From assembly GCA_900323505.1 (NCBI GenBank), contig OOIN01000012.1, positions 186,001 through 250,000 on the forward strand: a stretch of 64,000 nt of DNA, written 5' to 3'. The first letter of the stretch is position 1; each line of letters begins with the position of its first letter. The notes under the pieces were generated by a model, which worked only from the letters and a program-made list of their open reading frames with translations, did not search any database and had not been told where the DNA came from. A program made the position numbers and the translations under genes. The DNA is from Ustilago trichophora (taxonomy: Eukaryota > Basidiomycota > Ustilaginomycetes > Ustilaginales > Ustilaginaceae). Of the stretch, positions 10,311-19,900 are shown piece after piece.

Positions 10311-10624
10311 GCTAGTTGCACGCTGGCTGTGTCTCGCGCTTTGTGACTGACGCACATGGCCACTCTCTCTCTCTCTCTTTGTGTGCAGAAAAGGGGCTCA
10401 AGCCAGTCAAATCGAGTTTCTGTGTGTGATTTTAGCTAGCTAGGAAAGGCAACACACACATACACACATACACAGCAACGACGCGCGGGGCAGCAATCAC
10501 AATTCGGAGACTTGGGGAGAAAATAGAAAAAAAAAAAAAAAAAAGAAAAAAAAGGAGCAAAAGCGGAGCTCTTTCCCTCTGCTCCCCTGATTCTTTCCTG
10601 CGTTCTGCACTCCTGAGAAATGCA

Positions 10625-10638
10625 ACACACACACACAA

Positions 10639-10664
<26 letters not shown>
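10625..10664. repeat. (CA)n microsatellite
   Basis: About 40 bases of CA dinucleotides with one AAA interruption near the start, flanked by further CACA-rich sequence. Confidence 0.9.
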
Positions 10665-10669
<5 letters not shown>

Positions 10670-11668
10670 AATGCAAACCGCACACACGCAGGGCAATTTG
10701 GCATTCGTTTTTGCAAAAACACAAAAAGATGGGCGCGGCTCAACTGTCAAGAAGCGTACTGTACAGTATCTTGGTCTGCTTCATATCCCGAGTCGACGCA
10801 ACACCAACTTTGGCGCAAACTCCGCCTTTTTGCAATGGTTTCCGGCGTGCTTGTTGATCCGAGTGTTTGGACATCAGAAGACATGAAAAGTTGGGGTTGA
10901 TGTTGCTCCAAACTTGACTTGACTTTCGCTTGCCGGGAGTCCGTTGACACGAAAGTTCTTGGCAGCGATCAAGTACTGTAGAAGCAAAGAAGGATTGCGT
11001 AGGCCTTTGTACAGCATGTACTGTACAGTACTATGAATTAAAAGCCGTCGAGTGTGCCTGTGTCATGTCATGTCCTACGAGCAGCCAAAGTGGGAAGCCA
11101 AACCGGATCGCCGACTGCAAAGCGGATTCGGCTGCAGCGATGCAGCTAACGTGCATGCACGATCCTTGCCTCCTTCTCTTTGCCTCCTTCTCTTTGCCAA
11201 CTTGTCAGAGCTGCCTCTTTTGAATCAAAGACACGACATTTCGCAGCAGCTCACACATCGCTGGCAATTGTATCGACGCAACACCGAGACACATGCAAAT
11301 CACGAGGACGCTGCCGATTGGGCGCCTGTCTCCTTTCATCTCATCAGCGATCGATCTTTAACTCTGTGTGAACCCTTTCATGACCATCCCATTGTTCTCG
11401 AACAGCCGTGTGAGCCTCGGCATTGCTAGCCGGAACATTTTGCAACTCTGCACGGAAGCAACTCCTCAAGCCACATACCTCGGGCCGACGCTGTTTGCTT
11501 TGGATCTTGCAACTGTAAAGAGGCTTGTTTGTTTCTATCACACAGATCTTACGGATCGACAATAGGCTCGCCTTGCGGAGTGGCTCTGCAAATGCTCTCT
11601 GTCCATATCGCTGACCACCACCTTGCGACAACAGTCTCGAATCGACTTGCGGAAAAGCACAGCCCGCA

Positions 11669-11693
11669 TACAGTACAGTAGTAGTACAGTACA
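11669..11693. repeat. Paired TACAGTAC elements
   Basis: Two TACAGTAC-type units separated by GTAGTAG, about 470 bases upstream of the GCS1 start. Same word family as the element at 3465. Confidence 0.7.
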
Positions 11694-12160
11694 CAGACTG
11701 AGGCGCGCAAAAACTCAGCGTGGACGAGGATCTCCTGATTGGGTGACGCACAGCATGCTTCAGATGCAGTGACGATCTGCAAACTCGCCAGCCTTGATGA
11801 CCGGCCATTTCTTCGGTTCTTGCTTCCACCTCCCTTTCCTCGATCAATAGCTACATCTGCATACTGAACATTCTCAATTCCTGCTTGCGGTGACTAGAAG
11901 TAATCCAAATCACCGGTCTCCGATCCAATCCGCCAGTAACGTTGTGAGTGACACAGGTCTAACAAAAGACTGAAAACAATCGCGTCCTCGGCTCTGGCTC
12001 CGTGTGTCACTTTCGAAGATCCTCCACGTGAGCAAAACAGCACAGACCATCGCTCTGCTCTCCATCCCTCTTTTGGGTAACATACAGTACATCTCATCGG
12101 TCCTTCATCAGTCGACACAAACGGATTGGCAGCTCATTTTGCTATCCCTAACTGCCCATC

Positions 12161-14767
12161 ATGAGGTATCATGGCATCTCACGGCGGCAACGGCCACGTC
12201 TTGGGGCGCTTGCGACCGTTGTAGCAGCCTCTTTGCTATTCTTGCTCGTCCTCACCCCTCCACGAGCCAACGCCTACGATGCGGACGACTTGGACGATGA
12301 CTTCGACAACGATGATGATCTCGCCTTCATCAAGTCCCCTGAAGCACTTCAGGCACAAGCACATGCCGACGCATCGCTCCTATGGGGCAGCTACCGTCCC
12401 CAGATCTATTTTGGCCTGCGTCCTCGTCTCCCCGACTCGCTCCTCACCGGTCTTGCCTGGTTCGGTCTGCAGGACTACAGTGGTTTCCAACACATCCGGC
12501 ACCAGTGCAGTGATCAGGATGGTATGAAGGGCTTCACCTGGAAGTATCACGATGGTCGTGAGTTTGGTATCCAAGAGATCAACGACAACGTAAACAACTA
12601 TCGCCTCGAGACCAGCTTTCTCAAGGTCGACACTGCCAATAAGAACGGAGGCAGCTGGGGCGCACGTATCTCGGGTACCGTCATGGACAATACCAAACCC
12701 GCATCGCTCACCACCTTCTGGTATACCGCCATCGAGAGCCTCGGAAGCGCGCTTGGTCTCGAAACCGAGATCGAAGAGGGTCAAGGTGTCGAGCGCGACG
12801 AGCCCGTTCGTCTGGCTGGCTCTGTTTCAGGGCTCGGCGACTTTATTCTGCGCATCGAAGAGCCCGATGCCGCCCACGGAAACGCCAACAGCGACGGCAA
12901 CCAGTTCATCACCCACCCCACAGGCTCTTCAAACGTCCACGAGTACGCCGACAGCGCAGGAAAGTCGCACGTCTTTGGTAAACGTGTCCCCGTCGACTCA
13001 GTCTGGAAGGCCAAAGATGTCATCCAGAGTGACCTCATGGTCAATCTTCAGCAAGCTGCTCAAACCTATGGCGCAGAGAGCATGCCTGATCCCGCCCTCG
13101 CACTCCGACTGTCGGACCAAGTCGCACCGGGATCCACCATCTTTGCCGTTCAGAAGTCCTTCACCGGCAACTTCACCTTTGACGTCTTCTACGACAGTTC
13201 CTCTACACCCAAGGGCGAGCTTCTCTCCTCTGCTGGATTGACGCAGGCTCTCAAAGCCTCCAGGGAAGCCTACGACTATCGCTTTGACCGCGCCCTAGGC
13301 CTCAGCTCCAAAAACTACACTCCTCAACAGATCGAGTTTGCTCGCGACCTCACGTCGTCCATCACCGGCGGCATCGGCTTCTACCATGGCTCAGCTATCG
13401 TCGACCGCTCGTTCCGGCACGAGTACGATGCCGAGACAGGTTCGGGTATCTACGATCCCGAAGTGCACGGCCAGGCGGACCCAAAGCCGACAGAGCCAGA
13501 GCAACTGTTTACGGCGACACCATGCCGCAATATCTTCCCGCGTGGCTTTTATTGGGATGAAGGCTTCCACCTTGCCCACATTGGCGCGTGGGACAATGAT
13601 CTCAGTCTTGACATTCTCAGGAGCTGGATCCGACTCATCGACGACGACGGCTGGGTTGCACGTGAGCAGATCTTGGGCGATGAAGCACGATCTCGTGTCC
13701 CCGACGGTTTCCAAACGCAATATCCACAGTACGGCAATCCACCCACGCTCATTCTCGCCGTGAGCGCCTACGTCGATCGCCTCGTTGCTCGCAATGAAAG
13801 GCTCGGTTCCATCAGCGCCTCGCTCGCCCAACAGCAAGTCTTGGCAGACTATGACGCCCTCGACGAGGCGCCTATCTCTGAAAAGATGCTTGCCTCTGCG
13901 GCGCTGGGACAATCTTTCCTGCACGAAATCTATCCCAAGCTCCGACGACATTATCGATGGTTCCGTCGCACTCAACGCGGCGAGATCCGCGAATGGGACC
14001 GCGAAGCGACCTCCAAGCACGAAGCCTATCGATGGCGCGGTCGAACCAAAGACCACGTCCTTGCGAGTGGATTGGACGACTACCCGCGCGCCCCCGTCCC
14101 ACATACAGGCGAGCTCCACGTCGACCTTCACTCTTGGATGGGCAGCTTTGCCGATACCATGGCCAAGATCGCCCGTGTGCTCGGTAAGGAAGATGATGTA
14201 GAGGAGTATGAACGACACTTTGCCGATATTGTTGCGAATTTGGAGGATTTGCACTGGAGCGAGGAGAATAAGATGTATTGCGATGCGAGCGTGGATGAGC
14301 ATGATCAATCGTATCATGTTTGTCATGCTGGGTATGTGAGCTTGTTCCCCTTCATGCTGGAGCTGCTTCCTGCTGATTCGGAGCATTTGGGGCACGTTTT
14401 GGATCTGCTAGCCGACCCGGAAAGATTGTGGTCAAAGTACGGGATTCGCTCGCTGAGTCCAAAGGATGAATTTTTCGGACAAGGAGAAAATTACTGGCGT
14501 GGACCCGTATGGGTACACATGAGCTATCTGAGCTTAAGAGCTCTCAGAAACAAGTATGCTACCACATCAGGTCCACATCAGACAAAAGCCCAGCAAATCT
14601 ACAACCAACTCCGACAAAACGTGGTAGAAAACACTTTCAAAGTGTACAAAGAAACAGGATACGTCTTCGAACAATACAATCCAACAGATGGCCATGGTCA
14701 GAGAGGTTACCCTTTCACAGGATGGTCAAGTACCGTGGCTCTAATGATGGCAGAGATCTTCCCCTGA
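12161..14767 (+). CDS. GCS1: ER mannosyl-oligosaccharide glucosidase I (GH63)
   Basis: The 868-residue protein removes the outermost alpha-1,2-linked glucose from the Glc3Man9GlcNAc2 glycan just after its transfer to protein, the first trimming step of N-glycan processing in the ER. A basic N-terminus (RRQRPR) precedes a hydrophobic stretch at about residues 15-35, fitting a type II signal anchor, followed by an acidic Asp-rich linker. The catalytic region has family signatures: SLLWGSYRPQIYFGLRPR near the start, NIFPRGFYWDEGFHLAHIGA near residue 455 with acidic residues of the (alpha/alpha)6 barrel, and FGQGENYWRGPVWVHMSYL near residue 775. The frame is complete to VALMMAEIFP, and length is normal for fungal Cwh41 homologues. 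The ATG at 12161 directly precedes the anchor. It is convergent with RAD14, 171 bases apart. Confidence 0.95.
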   Translation: MRYHGISRRQRPRLGALATVVAASLLFLLVLTPPRANAYDADDLDDDFDNDDDLAFIKSPEALQAQAHADASLLWGSYRPQIYFGLRPRLPDSLLTGLAWFGLQDYSGFQHIRHQCSDQDGMKGFTWKYHDGREFGIQEINDNVNNYRLETSFLKVDTANKNGGSWGARISGTVMDNTKPASLTTFWYTAIESLGSALGLETEIEEGQGVERDEPVRLAGSVSGLGDFILRIEEPDAAHGNANSDGNQFITHPTGSSNVHEYADSAGKSHVFGKRVPVDSVWKAKDVIQSDLMVNLQQAAQTYGAESMPDPALALRLSDQVAPGSTIFAVQKSFTGNFTFDVFYDSSSTPKGELLSSAGLTQALKASREAYDYRFDRALGLSSKNYTPQQIEFARDLTSSITGGIGFYHGSAIVDRSFRHEYDAETGSGIYDPEVHGQADPKPTEPEQLFTATPCRNIFPRGFYWDEGFHLAHIGAWDNDLSLDILRSWIRLIDDDGWVAREQILGDEARSRVPDGFQTQYPQYGNPPTLILAVSAYVDRLVARNERLGSISASLAQQQVLADYDALDEAPISEKMLASAALGQSFLHEIYPKLRRHYRWFRRTQRGEIREWDREATSKHEAYRWRGRTKDHVLASGLDDYPRAPVPHTGELHVDLHSWMGSFADTMAKIARVLGKEDDVEEYERHFADIVANLEDLHWSEENKMYCDASVDEHDQSYHVCHAGYVSLFPFMLELLPADSEHLGHVLDLLADPERLWSKYGIRSLSPKDEFFGQGENYWRGPVWVHMSYLSLRALRNKYATTSGPHQTKAQQIYNQLRQNVVENTFKVYKETGYVFEQYNPTDGHGQRGYPFTGWSSTVALMMAEIFP

Positions 14768-14830
14768 TTCAAGGGTTTGTACCAAAAGGATCAAGTACAC
14801 AAGCACAAGCAATCAAGAAATGATCATTTT

Positions 14831-14850
14831 TTCACACCCTCTTGTGTGAA
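14831..14850. other. Short inverted repeat between convergent stops
   Basis: TTCACAC and GTGTGAA form a perfect 7-bp stem with a 6-base loop in the 171-base gap between the GCS1 and RAD14 stop codons. It may mark 3'-end formation, but fungal genes do not generally need hairpins for this. Confidence 0.4.
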
Positions 14851-14938
14851 GAGAGGTACAAATACAACAGAAGCATCACTTGACAAAGCGCGCAGCTGAT
14901 ACCAGACAGAGTCGGCTTGTGACGACTTTGCGTTTGGG

Positions 14939-16069
14939 TCAAAAGACCTCAACTTCAACCGAGTATCCGCACTGTGTGCATCTCTGTACAGCTTTTCCTC
15001 TGACCTCTACCTCCTCCCAATCATGTACGTGCTCTTCATCTTTCCTCCTCTGCCAGACGTTGTCCCTTGTGCGTTTTCTCAAATCTGCCAAACCCTGCTG
15101 AAACTTCTTTCCCCTCTTTTTGGCTTTCTCTTCTTCCCTACGCTCAAATTCGGCATCCAATCCGGCTTCTGAACCCCATTTTCCCGGGCCAAACGCAAAC
15201 TCTTCGACTTGCTTTCTGCAGAAGAGCATCATGTTGCTGTACGTCGCTTTGTGTGGATTCGCTTTGAGGAGATGTGGCAACAGCTCCTCATCTTTAAGCT
15301 CTGCATCGGTGAGCAGGTAGTCTTCTTTGACTTCTGTCTTGGTGAGTAACGAGTAGACTTCGGGTTTTTCCTTTTCGCACTTGCGACAGACGAGGATGCC
15401 AAAGACACGCTTAAAGGGGTGGTCGATGATCTCTGGGCTGCCGCAGCTCTCGCATGTTGGTCTGGATTGCAGATCTAATGAGATTCCGGGCTCGGCGTAT
15501 TCACGCATACGTTGTCGCTCACGTTCCTTCTCTTTGCGCAATTCGTCGATTGTCTTCTTGGAGGCAGCGGGGTCCTCGTCATCGATCAAGAATCCACCTT
15601 TGCTGTTGTGCAACTTGGACAGATCAAACTCGATATAGTTGCCCAGAGATTTATCTCGCTGTAAGGGGATCTCTCCATCATCGATCTTGCGGGTGCGCTG
15701 CGCAACGTTGCCTTTACTGCCAACAACTTTGAGCTGGGCAGGGTCGAGTTGGGCGTTGCGGCTGGTGGGGGGAACGCTACGGAGGTTGGCATTGGGTCCG
15801 ATGGATGGTACATCTGTTGCCGCTCCTGACGAAGCTTGCTGCTGCTGCTGCTGCTGGTAGTGGTGGTGGTGATGGTGAGGCGCCGAGGTTGAGGATGTGG
15901 TAGATGAGGCAGCAGCGGCGTTATTGAGAAGGGTGCGTGGCTTGCGCGCCCGGGCTTGGAGGCGAAGTCTGGCTCGAGCGCGGAAGCGATTCTCCTGGAT
16001 TGCCCAGGCTCGATCGGCCGCATCCATATCATCTATGGTCATTGCCGAGCCGGATGCTATGGCTGCCAT
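14939..16069 (-). CDS. RAD14: Nucleotide excision repair protein RAD14 (XPA)
   Basis: This 376-residue DNA-damage verification and scaffold protein of nucleotide excision repair binds RPA, ERCC1-Rad10-type nuclease and TFIIH in other organisms. The N-terminal 150 residues are Arg/Ala-rich with a poly-His/poly-Gln patch (about 65-78). The zinc finger has Cys206, Cys209, Cys228 and Cys231 (CX2CX18CX2C) in CESCGSPEIID...LVCRKCEKEKPEVYS. The XPA C-terminal DNA-binding core follows: LLTKTEVKEDYLLTDAELKD, then LPHLLKANPHK, then an Arg/Lys-rich helix. The C-terminus has CTQCGYSVEVEVF, a second Cys-X2-Cys resembling the vertebrate XPA tail that contacts TFIIH. The ATG at 16069 is the most upstream in frame. 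It is divergent from SEC16. Confidence 0.95.
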   Translation of the reverse strand: MAAIASGSAMTIDDMDAADRAWAIQENRFRARARLRLQARARKPRTLLNNAAAASSTTSSTSAPHHHHHHYQQQQQQQASSGAATDVPSIGPNANLRSVPPTSRNAQLDPAQLKVVGSKGNVAQRTRKIDDGEIPLQRDKSLGNYIEFDLSKLHNSKGGFLIDDEDPAASKKTIDELRKEKERERQRMREYAEPGISLDLQSRPTCESCGSPEIIDHPFKRVFGILVCRKCEKEKPEVYSLLTKTEVKEDYLLTDAELKDEELLPHLLKANPHKATYSNMMLFCRKQVEEFAFGPGKWGSEAGLDAEFERREEEKAKKRGKKFQQGLADLRKRTRDNVWQRRKDEEHVHDWEEVEVRGKAVQRCTQCGYSVEVEVF

Positions 16070-16963
16070 GTTGATCCCATTGGAGACACTTGATGATGTT
16101 GCACTGTGGAATGGTTATGAGAAAGGAGAGCTGCAAGCTGCATCAAGAAGGAGGATAGAGCTGAAAAGTGGAGGCTGAGTCGATGCTTTTATTTCAAAAA
16201 TGTAAGATCGAGCGAGTGTTTGGCAAAAACACGCGGCAAAACCCATCACGATTAGAGAGGCCCGTTCGCCATAGTTTTATGCCTTTTGAATTGCACGCAG
16301 AGCTCTGTTGAGGACTTGTCACCGACTTGCTTGAGCACAATGTATGATATGGATCCAGTTTGATGCAGATGACCGTGCTTGAGGCTTCATGAGATGTAGC
16401 AGCTGCTTGCGCACAGTATATGAGAGAATGAGTGCAAATGACCTCAGTGAAAGGAAAAAGCCAGAGTTCGGACCCGCCACGTCGCTGCTTGCTCACTCAC
16501 TTACACACACTCTCTCTTCTTCGTCTCAGTAGGGTACTCTGTGGAATTGAAATTCGCTTTTGACGTGGCCCGAGTGCCGCAGAATCACATCCACGCACAC
16601 ACACACACCACGCTCTCAGACGGAATTACACTGACACAGTGTACCAAGTCTTCTCCACAGCATCACTCAAAGAGTTACTTCAAGTCGTTCCTCTCCTTCA
16701 TCACCAGCGCTTGCGCCGACAAGGTCACAACAGAGGCGCAGCTTTCTTCGATTGTTCTCATCACCACATCACATCACACGGTACTTTATTTAATGACTTT
16801 GTAACGTCAGACAATCATCAAGCACGACTTCTTTCTTCGATCCTCCTGTCATTCTGCGCTGTCATTCTGACGGCGAGATCGCACCTCTCTCGCTGGAACC
16901 AGCTCACAGCAGCGCTGCGATATCTGATCTTCTTTGGCTACGTTAGACATCATCATCCCCCCG
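16070..16963. promoter_or_regulatory. Divergent intergenic region RAD14 / SEC16
   Basis: An 894-base gap between opposite start codons. It contains a short CACACA stretch (about 16597-16610) and CATCA-rich leader near SEC16. No gene or clear TATA box is seen. Confidence 0.5.
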
Positions 16964-19900
16964 ATGATGAGCAGCTCACCACCCATTTCAGACGACAAGG
17001 CAGCGGCAACCGAGTCCGCTGCTCCCACCACCACTGCTTCGACCACCGAGGCAGACACTGCCACTTCTAGTGCTTCGCTTCAACCGCCTTCAACGACACA
17101 GCAAAGGAAAGGACACGCACCTAAACCAAGTGTCGGTATCGCCGCTTCTCTGTTCGGATCTGCCGGTGACGATGACCCATTCTCGAGCATTAGCGCTTCC
17201 AACGCCTCTTCATCTCTCTCGCACTTGGCCGAAACGGAAGAAGAGCCCGATCTATTCGGCTCATCCGGCTCTGTTCAAGCAGCTGTTGCTGACCCAGTCA
17301 CATCGCTCTTCGGTGATGAGCCCGCTTCCTCACAACCTGCTTCGGCCACAGCATTGCCACCATCGACAGACGGTCTGACTGTGCCCACAGGCGATGGAAT
17401 GACTAGCGGTCCTTCGTCTGGTCCCGCATCGCCTGGGGCCCTCTTTGCTGACTCGAGCTACCAGGATGATTGGCTTGGATCTGGAGGCGCTGATCATACT
17501 CAGCACGCTGCTGCAACTTCTGGTGCAAACGGGGACGAGAACGCATCGCAAGCAGCGGATCCATTTGCAGCTTCTGGTGGCGGTCAAGGCTCCTTATCCT
17601 GGCTGAAACAGGATGAGTCTCAGCCTGCTGCTGCTGAAGCTGAAGCTGCTGCTCAGACGCAGTTTGATGCGTACGGTCGACCTATCGGCAACGCAGACGA
17701 CGAGATCGTAGGGTATGACCAAGACGGATACGATCAGCAGCAGCAACAAGAGGGTTACAGCTACGACCAACAACAAGGCTATGGCTACGACCAGACACAG
17801 CAAGGATACGACTACCAACAACAGGGATATGATCAGCAGCAAAACTACGATTACCAGCAACAGGATTATCACCAGCAGATTTATGCCCAACAAGGCAACG
17901 ACCAACACGCCTATGATCAGCACGGCTATGCACAGCAAGATTACAGTCACCAGGGCTATGACCAACAACAGCAAGCATACGGTCAGTTCGATCAGACCGG
18001 CTACGATCAGCAGGAATACGGCAACTACGCTGCGCCAGACCCCTATGCTCCTGCTTCTGCTTCTGTGAATGGTGCCGCTGATACCAACTACCAAGCCAGC
18101 ACGCAGTATGACCCCACCAGTGCTCAGTACGATGCTGTTCCTGACGCTGCCGCAGACTATGCAAGCTATGGTCAAGACCGGGGTCATGGCTACGACGCAC
18201 AGCAGGCTGATCAGACCTATAGCGCGCCAGCTGACCACTCCCAAACTTCGCAAGACCCATATGGCGCATCCGCATATGATCAGGACAGCGCGTCCTATTC
18301 TGCTTACACCAACAACGAGTATGCACCTGATGCTAACGCCGAACAACAGCAACACAGCGCCGACCCGTACGCGCACCAGCAAGCTCACGCCTATGATCCT
18401 TACGCTCCTCAGCAGACACAACAGCAGCCGCAGACGACTGAGCAGCAAAGTTGGTCAGATCAGAACTACGCTTACGGCGCCGACGCTGCGCAGTTCCTAA
18501 CTTCTGGATATGGCGCAAGCACTTATGGTGCAAGCCAAGCCGCAAGCCCTGCACGTGCGCCTAGTCCATATGATCCGCCCGCAGCCGCTCCTGCCATCGA
18601 CGAGACCAATCAGTATTCTGCAACCCCTTCGCAAGCTACGGCTCTTCCACCGCCTCCCAAGGGCCCGCCCAAAGGACCTCCCAGGGGCCCCTCTCGCACC
18701 GCCTCGCGCAACGCTCACAGCGCCACTGGTTCATCCTCCTCTCCTGCTCTGGAATCCTCGATCAGACCAAGAGGTCACTCTGCTGCCATGTCGCTCGAAG
18801 AGGAAAGTCGACAGGAGCATTCGTCTACACGGTCAAACGGTGCCGAAACTCCGCAGGAACCGCCACAGCAGCAGCAAGGGATCACCGACACCCCTCCGAC
18901 CACCTACAAGCGCCCGGCTTCCGCATGGGTCGACTCGCTCGAGCAGGCTGCTGCCACGCCTCCTGCTTCCAACGGCGGTGACGATTCGCTGCCGACGCTG
19001 ACGGTGACCGACGAGTCTGATAATGGATACGGTCATGCACACCAGGCTTCTGACCACACCGAGACGGCGATGCGCCAAGCTGAAGACGAGTCGCACAACG
19101 CTGTTGACGATGCTGCCAGTGCTTTCGATCGGCTCAATCTCGATCAGAGCCAACAGAATGAGGAGGAGGAAGCTTCTGGCTATGGCCAAGGCTACTCGGA
19201 AGAAGATGGCTTCCCACATGCCGACGGCGCCGCGCCTGAAGCATCCAAGCAGATTGACGACTATGCCGCTCACCTCGATGCTGGTGAACATGGTCATTAC
19301 GATCCCGAAGGCGCACAGGACTATGCTCAGACCGATGCTGCCCAGCAGAGCTCAGAATGGAACAGCTACGGTGACAAAGACCAGCAGGAATCCTTGGCGA
19401 CCACATACGACCCTTATGGCCCTCACGACTCGCAAAAGCAGCTCGCTGGATCGTCAGAACCAGTCCAGTCTTACGATTCCTACAGCGGTCCGACGCATGG
19501 CTCAGGCTATCCGTCGAACGACTATGCTTACGGTCCAGGCGCCAACGGTGCCGCTGAAGACGGTCAAGCTAATGCGATCGGCGAAGAGGACGCCGATGCA
19601 AGGACGCCCTTAGCTTCTCACGGCGAGCAAGGCAGCTGGCTTGGTGGATCGTCTGGCTACGGCAACGAGACAGTGCAAGATCCTTACAGCCCGGCAGCGG
19701 TCTCTGGCAACGACTATGCTCCCCACTCTGATTCTACCGCAGCAGTCTACACGAGCTACGACCCTTACGGTCCCCTTTCTGGCCCACCTTCCGGTAACAA
19801 TCGCTCCGTTGATCCCTACGCAGCAGACGACACCCATGCACATGCGCAGCGGGATCTCACTGCAAGCGGCGACGATGTCTATGCAGCAAACAGTCAGGAC

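Larger units (their letters stand above)
9441..12160. other. 2.7 kb divergent spacer KNR4 / GCS1, microsatellite-rich
   Basis: No coding potential is convincing here. The spacer must hold both promoters. It carries CT repeats (10362-10378), CA repeats (about 10451-10473 and 10625-10664), an A-rich tract (about 10528-10555) and at least four GTACTGTAC/TACAGTAC elements at 10281-10310, 10756-10768, 11018-11032 and 11669-11693. Several ORFs of 60-170 codons overlap these repeats and show no family features. Confidence 0.6.

Noticed and set aside
16934..16963. Ten-codon upstream extension of SEC16
   Set aside because: It begins with TTG, while a proper ATG pair follows at 16964 and 16967.
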